A program made the translations under genes and the position numbers. From Tubiluchus corallicola (taxonomy: Eukaryota; Priapulida; Priapulimorpha; Priapulimorphida; Tubiluchidae): a DNA stretch of 64,000 nucleotides. Shown one piece after another: positions 58,901 through 64,000 of the stretch. Position 1 is the first letter of the stretch; every line of letters starts with the position of its first letter. The stretch lies in the NCBI GenBank assembly GCA_030141605.1, contig JAQGDQ010000032.1, positions 293,501 through 357,500 of the forward strand, in the 5' to 3' direction. Under the pieces are notes generated by a model. The model saw nothing but the letters and a program-made list of their open reading frames with translations. It was not told where the DNA came from and ran no database searches.

Positions 58901-60602
58901 TACAGACACTCAAACATGAAGTCGCAGAAAATTCTTCAGCATAAGCTGCAACCGAAAGAAGATGGTATAAACATCGAAGAATATTATCCAAGTGTCGAAT
59001 GGGACGTGTTGAAGGTACCAGCCAGAAAGTCTTTCATCATGTATCCATGCTGCATGGAGCCATTCATAGATATCACATTCTACATAAAACTTCGTCGGAA
59101 AACATTGTTTTACACAGTGAATCTGATCACGCCATGCGTTTCCTTGTCATTCCTCACGGTTTGCACATTTTATTTGCCAAGTGACTCCGGTGAGAAAATC
59201 TCACTGAGTATTAGCATTCTTGTCAGCTTAACTGTATTTTTCTTGCTCTTGTCAGAAACAATACCACCAACATCCATTGTTGTCCCACTCATTGGCAAAT
59301 ATTTGCTCTTTACAATGATACTAGTGACACTATCAGTGTGTGTGACTGTTTATGTGCTGAATGTGCATTATAGGACTCCTGCCACCCACACCATGCCTGG
59401 GTGGGTACACCGAGTGTTCCTTGAAGTTCTTCCAATGCTCTTGATGATGAAACGCCCGACGTTCCGCAAGGAGAAATCCTACGTCGCCGTTCAGGAGTGC
59501 AGTAAACGGTTCAGTGGAGTTTTTATCGATGACCAACCGACTCCACACCGGAGACGCGAGCCTCTGTCAAAACGCAAGAAACGAAAAGAGTCGGTGACTT
59601 ACTGCCCCGAGGTGCAGCGAGCAATGGCTGGTATTCAATTCATTGCTGAACACTTGCAGAAAGAGGATGAAGTGAATTCGGTAAGTCATTACGCAACTGT
59701 TAACAAGGTATTTCTAACAAAGGTAGCCCAGTCGGTGCATTGCTGAGCTTCACAAGGAAACTACAACCAGTCACAGAATTAATGCCATATAGTCAAACTG
59801 AATCAAACCCAGAGCCTTTCAGGGAAAATGCAAAATCATCATCATCGTGAGATACCTGTCCATTCAGGGGCGTATTAACCAACAGGCTAACTAGGCTACA
59901 GCCTAAGGCGCACAAGTTTGATGGGCGTCACATTTTAGAAAAAAAATTTATTCTCGTCGGAAAATGTGTATACTTTCATATTCATATAAAGAGCGCATGT
60001 TATATATGCAAGCAGTCACTGAGTTCAAATTCTATATAAGCGCCACATAACGAACAGGTGTAAGGTATTACACAAAAAGCAATTGCGCGGCCTAATTGGA
60101 TATAAACGCTATGTAAATATATGTAATTAATAATGACCACATAGAAACTAAGTTAATAGTGTTTCTAATACACCACAAGTAATTGTTTGATCTGCTCGTT
60201 ACACAAACAACTACAAATTCACAATATAGATGGACGGGACAAAACAATCAGCCTAGGGCGTCGTGAAGTCCTGAGACGCTCCTGTGCCCATGATATAATT
60301 TCTAGATCAGTCTATAATTCTAAATAAATACCAAACATGTATACTTTTAAACCTAAATATCAGACGACAGTTTTTCTGCATTTTAGAAATAATTTGACAG
60401 AACATATGGTCCAACAAATTTTTATTGTTCTTATTTCCAGATTCGAGAAGATTGGAAGTACGTTGCCATGGTGTTAGATCGATTATTTCTATACTGTTTC
60501 ACTTCTGCATGTGTTATAGGAACATGTGGCATCATACTGCAAGCTCCTGCAATATTCGATGACAAGGAACCGATAACACCACAGTACTTCCCAATTGCTT
60601 GA
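52947..60602 (+). CDS. Nicotinic acetylcholine receptor, alpha-type subunit, complete
   Basis: Seven coding exons: 52947-53094, 54321-54460, 55678-55722, 57918-58027, 58158-58338, 58820-59680, 60441-60602. The total is 1647 nt, or 548 residues. It is a ligand-gated cation channel of the Cys-loop family, acting as a pentamer at synapses or other cell surfaces. A signal peptide lies near residues 28-48. The Cys-loop is C181-x13-C195, with loop [10 protein letters not shown] and loop B GSWTYNG. Loop C is YPCCMEP with the adjacent cysteines C285-C286 that define alpha subunits. M1 starts near 305; M2 follows SGEK ([19 protein letters not shown]), fitting cation selectivity; M3 ends VLNVHYRTP, and M4 is in the last exon. 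The 45-bp and 110-bp exons match the ancestral exon sizes of vertebrate CHRN genes. Odd points: a long insertion (about residues 216-262) after the Cys-loop, and Phe instead of Tyr after CCMEP. The choice of first exon rests on phase 1 and the hydrophobic leader. Confidence 0.9.
57050..57640 (-). mobile_element. Mariner-like (Tc1/mariner superfamily) transposase relic
   Basis: It lies in receptor intron 3, opposite in strand to the gene. The N-terminal part (about 57620-57460) reads [14 protein letters not shown], stop, [18 protein letters not shown], typical of the DNA-binding region. The C-terminal part has the catalytic blocks [10 protein letters not shown] (about 57325) and [17 protein letters not shown] (about 57220), and ends IVFHT-stop near 57050. 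The middle of the transposase is deleted and frameshifts are present, so it is dead. Terminal inverted repeats were not identified. Confidence 0.85.
59857..60292. mobile_element. Nonautonomous hAT-like element with 8-bp target duplication
   Basis: The element runs 59865-60284. It starts CAGGGGCGTATTA, and its end, read in reverse, starts CAGGAGCGTCTCA; hAT elements typically begin CAGGG. It is flanked by TGTCCATT (59857-59864) and TGCCCATG (60285-60292), an imperfect 8-bp duplication (6 of 8), the length expected for hAT. There is no transposase inside. It sits in intron 6 of the receptor gene. Confidence 0.65.
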
Positions 60603-60800
60603 ACATAAACTGTCAATACTGTATTATACTAACGTGGTACACTAGTAAAATCAGAGCTTGTTCATTTAATGTTCATTATACTGATGCCTTTAGCACAATG
60701 TTTTTGCCTGAGCCCTTGGCCTGAGCCTAAAATATAATCTTTTGTTTGGAATAATATTCCTCACTGAGTAAACTGGTTCATATGTTGCATTTACTTTTTA

Positions 60801-60806
60801 AATAAA
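60801..60806 (+). promoter_or_regulatory. Poly(A) signal of the receptor gene
   Basis: AATAAA about 200 bases after the TGA stop of the acetylcholine receptor subunit, in an A/T-rich context. It is the first canonical signal downstream of the stop. Confidence 0.55.
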
Positions 60807-60809
60807 ATA

Positions 60810-62974
60810 TAAAATCCACAAACAAAATAATATTGGTAACCTGTGCTAGATTGCGAATTAAATGGGTTTTCACACACTTTCTTAGATATTTCGTCTGTAG
60901 TTCACACTCTGGAACCTCTGGAAAGTTATCTGCCAGGCCTCAAAATGACGAAAACGAAAGAAATCCTTTCGGCTTTTGGATAAATGCACTATCACAAGAC
61001 CTACATTCAAAGTCAAACTCAGATTCAACTGTGCCGCAGTGACCCTTTCCTTCTAGCAGTAACCTATTTGCAAGAATGACTGGCTTGACCTCACTAGCAT
61101 TCATGGCAGGACGTAAAATGTTCTGTATGCCTTAAACGATCCCACCCACCTGTGAATCCAACATGAATCAACAATTTCATAACGACCTTCAATACTAGTA
61201 CTACCAATGTGCCAAGCCTTTTGTACCTTGGCCTTAAAGGGCTCTGTGATCAAATCTCACAGATGGGAATATGCAGCATGACCTTGCCAACATTTAAAGT
61301 CAACCTCAAACTCAGGATTGCCATTGTAATTCTGCTCCGAACTTCAAGATAAAAATCACGGCGACTTCCCCTATTTATTACATTTCACGTGCCAAATATT
61401 CAAACAAAAACTATCACAGATAAGATACTTTGGACCTTCAAAATCGAAATCTGCCGCGCTGATCTTGTGCGAAGTTTGATTTGGTTGGTTCCAAGAAAAC
61501 ATGGAGATGTGCTGCAAAATATTTGCAAAAACACACTCATGTACACACTTTGTCCCACCCCGATATTTCACCTGGGCGGTAGGGGCGAGTCTCGAATATT
61601 AAAATTCGATTTGACTGAGTTTTTAATTTGAATTCAATTGGAACCTAAAAGTGTGGATTCAAATAATTCACCATTGAACCTATACCATTTCAACTACATA
61701 CGTTTGTTACCATTGATTTATGCTGATGTACGTGGATTTCTATCTAGTAGAAATAATTAAATACACTACACCATTGTGTTGCCGAACTACTTTATTTACC
61801 ATGCGGTCTAGCCCATTAATACATAGCAACCATTAAAACGATTGAAACATTGTGCAAGTAGCACAATTTAGCTGTGATTCCTGTGCACAACTTTTAAATA
61901 AATATCAGTGTTTTTCCTGCAGAGCAAACTCGAGCAATATGTATGAGACTGCTTTTTATTAATGATTCAAAAATCTTTAAAACTGAATTCGAATTTGATT
62001 TGGATTCGAAATTTGGTTTGATTCGAGTTCAAAGTCAAAAATTCGACTCGATTCAAATTAGCTTTCTGATAGAGAATGCTCACTCCTGCTGGGCGGGGTA
62101 CAAAAAACAAATATATCTCTATTTACTTCTCTTTCTAAACCTCCTCTATCAACTGCGTATAAACAAATAAAAAACAAAGAACTTGATTATCATTAATCGG
62201 TGTATTTCACTGCATACAAGCAAAAATACTTATTACACGTTGCAAAATATATATAATGCTATTTTTACATAACACAGTCACAAAGTTTATTAATCTAATG
62301 TACGACACACAGAACTGGCAAATTATGATAAAGCAAACGAAATTACATTTAAACCACCTAAACTTGAATTTGGTTCAAGCAAGAAAACAAAACTTTAAAG
62401 AAAACACCAATTTTTCTGGTTTAACAGAGCAAAATTTGAGACTTTTGAAAGCTTGCGTTACATTATTTTTCTGAAAGAGAATTGTAAAAAATTCTTAATA
62501 TACAAACGAGCAAGATCATCTACAAATTGTGCAAAACTGACACAATAATGTATGTCGTTAAATCACTCATGCTAACAATGCAGAGTTAATGGATACATCC
62601 TTGGAGTTGTTAAGTGGCTTAACCACACTTATACATCTATTTAGCAGATCACGATGAAACATTAATTGTAACACAGTGTAATCACAGACGATTGTTTAGT
62701 GCCTCGTGCATGCATTGGCATGAGTAAGCAAGTATTCACAAAAATGCAAATATACTAAAATTTTATATTTACAAAAGGTTATAGTTTTTTCTGAAGCTGA
62801 AAAAATTTAAGCTTATGTCAAAACCACTTATGTTGTCTAAATACAAACATGTCTCGAAATGAAAACCATAATGTAGATATGTTACAACTTACAGACATTT
62901 GTTTTCCATCATTGACTAGCGAGATATTATTTCCACATAGTTTTTCCAAATAATTCAACGATAACACAAATGAC
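60810..62974. other. Intergenic with a possible decayed coding relic
   Basis: On the minus strand between about 61330 and 60950 several broken frames look protein-like, for example KPVILANRLLLEGKGHCG and ESEFDFECRSCDSAF, separated by stops and frame changes. This suggests an old transposase or pseudogene, but no family is recognised. About 61580-62060 is rich in TTCGAATTC-like words. The remainder is featureless AT-rich DNA. Confidence 0.4.
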
Positions 62975-63318
62975 CTAACTGGAATTTGTCTTTCCTATAA
63001 GCTCACTCCCATCATCGCCATGGTTACTAACATTGCTGCTATCAACTGATTCACTGTCAGCATGGTCTTGTACGCCAATAGGACCTGGTTCTGCCGTATC
63101 TTGGCCTGAATGTTGGCACTTCTAAAAGGTAGTTGTGGCAAGTTATAATTAGCACATAAACATCCTCGCAAAAAACAGCAAATATATGATAGTGGAATGA
63201 TGCTTTTAAACAAATAAATTCTTCAAATTATAATTCAGCAAGAAAAGAAGGTGTACAGAAAGGTACCTCTAGGAAAAGTTTGGTAATATGGAAAGGAATT
63301 GAGGTCCACCTCAGCAGC
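62975..63318 (-). CDS. Probable last exons of an unrecognised minus-strand gene
   Basis: Exon 63318-63267 (acceptor TATTTTGTAG, donor GTACCT) and exon 63121-62975 (acceptor CTACCTTTTAG, stop TAG) join in phase to give LLRWTSIPFHITKLFLE followed by a 48-residue hydrophilic tail rich in D, S, E, G and N, ending KTNSS. A second frame of the same exons gives AAEVDLNSFPYYQTFP and a shorter end, so the frame is not certain. Upstream exons would lie beyond 63320, and a tiny 23-bp candidate exon at 63625-63603 fits the first frame. No family is recognised. Confidence 0.4.
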
Positions 63319-63321
63319 CTA

Positions 63322-64000
63322 CAAAATAGGATAGGAAACTGATAAAAAAAGAGATTTTCAATACAATATTCTACAAAATGAGTCATTGCCATACGAAACA
63401 TCTATGAGAATAATAATCAGTGAAAATTATTTTGAAGAATTTTGATGGTCTTTGTGGAAAAAAGGAATAACCCAAAGAGCATGAAAAACTATATAGTTTA
63501 GAAACTGTGTCAAGGTTTCTTTATCTTTAGCAAAATGTTCAAGGTATTTTTTGTGCATTAGAATGTTTAATTATTGTTATACTGCCATCATCATAAACTT
63601 ACAGCTCCGTAGAAATGTGCACGTGCTAGTATCAATCCATTTAGTCTTAATTATAGTGTCGCAACTCATGCGATTTGCATGACAAATTTCATTATATAAA
63701 AAGCTGTGTATATTTTGCGGTTGAATGCATTGTAAGAGATTGATTTTATGCTTTTATGTCCAGGGAAGGAATCTTGAAAAAAAAATTTGTAAAAATTAAA
63801 TAAGAAAAAACGTTACGAAATATAATGGAATTCACTTTTTATATAATGGAATTTGCCATGCAAATTGAACTAGTTGTAAATGTGATAACACAGCATTAAC
63901 TGTAGTGTGAATAAACTGAAATGCACAATAGAGCAAGCAAATTCAGTCATACACAGAGACAACAAAATATATCACATTCACAAATTGACAACATGCAATT
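63322..64000. other. Window end, no clear gene
   Basis: AT-rich sequence that is probably intron or upstream DNA of the minus-strand gene ending at 62975. A consensus donor on the minus strand (GTAAGT at 63602) is the only suggestive signal. Confidence 0.4.

Overview
This is animal (metazoan), non-vertebrate nuclear DNA. It is AT-rich, with GT-AG introns of a few hundred bases to about 10 kb, microsatellites and decayed transposons, and there are no bacterial-style operons. Conserved receptor and channel genes show it is an animal. CATSPER2 has been lost in many invertebrate lineages, so a clade that kept it (for example tunicate, echinoderm or cnidarian) is likely. I cannot fix the species from the sequence.

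Layout. 213-2540 (+) is the 3' end of an M1-family (aminopeptidase N/ERAP-like) gene. 5112-25384 (-) is a complete 8-exon gene for a 325-residue secretory-pathway membrane protein with two thioredoxin-like domains; its 10.6-kb first intron holds a dead LINE and several repeats. 25471-28816 separates that gene from the divergently transcribed CATSPER2. 28817-38962 (+) is a complete 12-exon CATSPER2 gene (556 residues), a pore-forming subunit of the sperm calcium channel, with one apparent GC-AG intron. 40233-42029 (-) is a 598-codon open frame for an Asn/Tyr/Arg/Gly/Asp-rich, probably disordered protein, with a broken inverted partial copy at 42464-42612. 42613-52946 is mostly repeats plus three weakly supported short genes. 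52947-60602 (+) is a complete 7-exon nicotinic acetylcholine receptor alpha-type subunit (548 residues). 62975-63318 (-) carries probable last exons of an unrecognised gene.

The three complete gene models were joined by hand. In each, every intron phase fits and the summed coding length is an exact multiple of three (978, 1671 and 1647 nt), which is strong internal support. The genes share no obvious pathway: this is an ordinary eukaryotic neighbourhood, not an operon. Repeats include a roughly 430-bp interspersed family with at least four copies, a second dispersed family with two copies, several foldback/MITE-like elements (one hAT-like with an imperfect 8-bp target duplication), a mariner-like relic and a CR1/RTE-like LINE relic.

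The least explained items are the low-complexity N/Y/R/G/D protein with its inverted copy, the degenerate second thioredoxin site, the GC donor inside CATSPER2, and a long insertion in the ligand-binding domain of the receptor.
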